A program made the position numbers and the translations under genes. Shown here piece after piece: positions 63,344 through 64,000 of a DNA stretch of 64,000 nucleotides. Origin of the DNA: Linderina pennispora (taxonomy: Eukaryota > Kickxellomycota > Kickxellomycetes > Kickxellales > Kickxellaceae); the NCBI RefSeq assembly GCF_002104995.1, contig NW_024468249.1, positions 1,240,001 through 1,304,000 on the forward strand, read 5' to 3'. Below the pieces are notes generated by a model. That model had not been told where the DNA came from and did not search any database. It worked only from the letters and a program-made list of their open reading frames with translations. Every line of letters begins with the position of its first letter. Position 1 is the stretch's first letter.

Positions 63344-64000
63344 ACCATTCTCGATATTCTGCGCCTTTTCCTGTTTCCTAATACAAAATACCCTGCCTGT
63401 TAATTTGCTCGTATGTCTGAGCGCAAGCGCCTCTGCCCCTGCCCGTCTCTGATGTTTAAAGTTGCAGGGGTGAGGCTACAGATCATATACCAGCATGCCC
63501 ATCCACTGGCTGTGCGACGAGCCCCTGGCACTGATCCGGGATCTGGTTGCTAAGACGCTCATGGCTCTTTCTAGTTCTCTACGCATGAAGCACTCGCAAC
63601 AGCATCTATGCTCATTGACCCCTCTCCTTGCATGAAGAAGTAGCAGGTAGTAGTCTCCCGTTCTAGCCTTCCATTGTAGGTTTGATTTTTAAGATTCCTT
63701 CTGATTTAGACCTGCTACATCCAGAGCCAGCTGTGTATGCAGCACCACAGGCGGGTGCTTGTCCTGACCCGACAGCGATGGGTTCAGCTGGTAGGCCCAG
63801 CTACCAAGAGGCGGGCGGTTTAGTGGCCGACTTCTCCGATGGACAGCTCCGTGAACCTGTGGGCCTGATCGCACAGGAGAATCTGCGGGGGGAATCTGTG
63901 AGGAGTTAATTAACAGAGCCGCTGCAGCAGCACTCGTTTTCCAAACTTTTTTCGCCGTTTCCGTCCGCTATCCCGCTTTCTTGCCTTCACACAGCTTTTC
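63344..64000. other. Right-end region without a recognised gene
   Basis: About 650 bp. Short frames (63682-63909 +, 63689-63874 -) have no recognisable family. The last 70 bases are pyrimidine-rich and may be the promoter of a gene beyond the window. Confidence 0.5.

Noticed and set aside
1..64000. tRNA genes, rRNA genes and CRISPR arrays
   Set aside because: I saw no cloverleaf-like box A/box B pair, rRNA-like sequence or regularly spaced repeats. A covariance-model scan would be needed to exclude tRNAs fully.

Overview
The window reads as nuclear DNA of an early-diverging filamentous fungus, most likely Zoopagomycota/Kickxellomycotina (inference). Reasons: a fused beta+alpha type I fatty acid synthase, a DASH subunit (Ask1), ALE1, GID4 and mitochondrial ILV3, together with genes that Dikarya usually lack (a Rab4/Rab14-type GTPase with a 10-nt microexon, a BRAT1-like HEAT protein). 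Genes are dense and introns are few and short, with GTAAG-like donors, CTAAC-like branch points and TAG acceptors.

Layout. 1-19.4 kb: two fused FAS genes in tandem, + strand. The first runs in from the left edge (DH, MPT, ACP, KR, KS). The second is complete from AT to KS but is interrupted by a 255-bp solo LTR with a perfect 5-bp target duplication, and has an altered dehydratase motif. Both end without the phosphopantetheine transferase domain. 19.6-20.6 kb: alpha/beta hydrolase (-). 21-27.5 kb: Q-rich Ssr4-like protein, BRAT1-like HEAT protein and Ask1 (all +). 28-28.5 kb: an unrecognised broken minus-strand gene. 29-36.9 kb: BAR-PH-ArfGAP-ankyrin protein (+), Cys-rich type I membrane protein (-), ILV3 (-), DUF218 protein (-), low-molecular-weight tyrosine phosphatase (+). 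37-42.8 kb: a rearranged block with three tandem copies of an unknown multipass membrane gene, a duplicated phosphatase tail, a truncated CAP gene, one arm of a long inverted repeat, and a small Tvp38-like gene. 43-49.3 kb: ALE1 (-), GID4 (+, two clear introns), a TFIIB-like protein without a zinc ribbon (+). 50-57.4 kb: a secreted-protein cluster of three CAP/PR-1 proteins and two class 3 lipases. 58.6-63.4 kb: UCHL5 (+), SF3A1 (-), Rab GTPase (-), Asterix (+).

Many conserved housekeeping genes (ILV3, UCHL5, ALE1, ArfGAP, BRAT1, Asterix, both FAS genes) are broken by single-base frame slips, nearly all of which fit one surplus base. This looks more like insertion-biased sequence error than gene decay, so frame breaks alone should not be read as pseudogenes. 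The LTR insertion, the truncated CAP copy and the phosphatase tail are rearrangements that such error cannot explain.

The genes do not form one pathway. The functional groupings are lipid synthesis and remodelling (FAS pair, ALE1, lipases), secreted proteins (CAP and lipases), chromatin/kinetochore/RNA factors (Ssr4-like, Ask1, BRAT1-like, TFIIB-like, SF3A1) and trafficking (ArfGAP, Rab, Tvp38-like).
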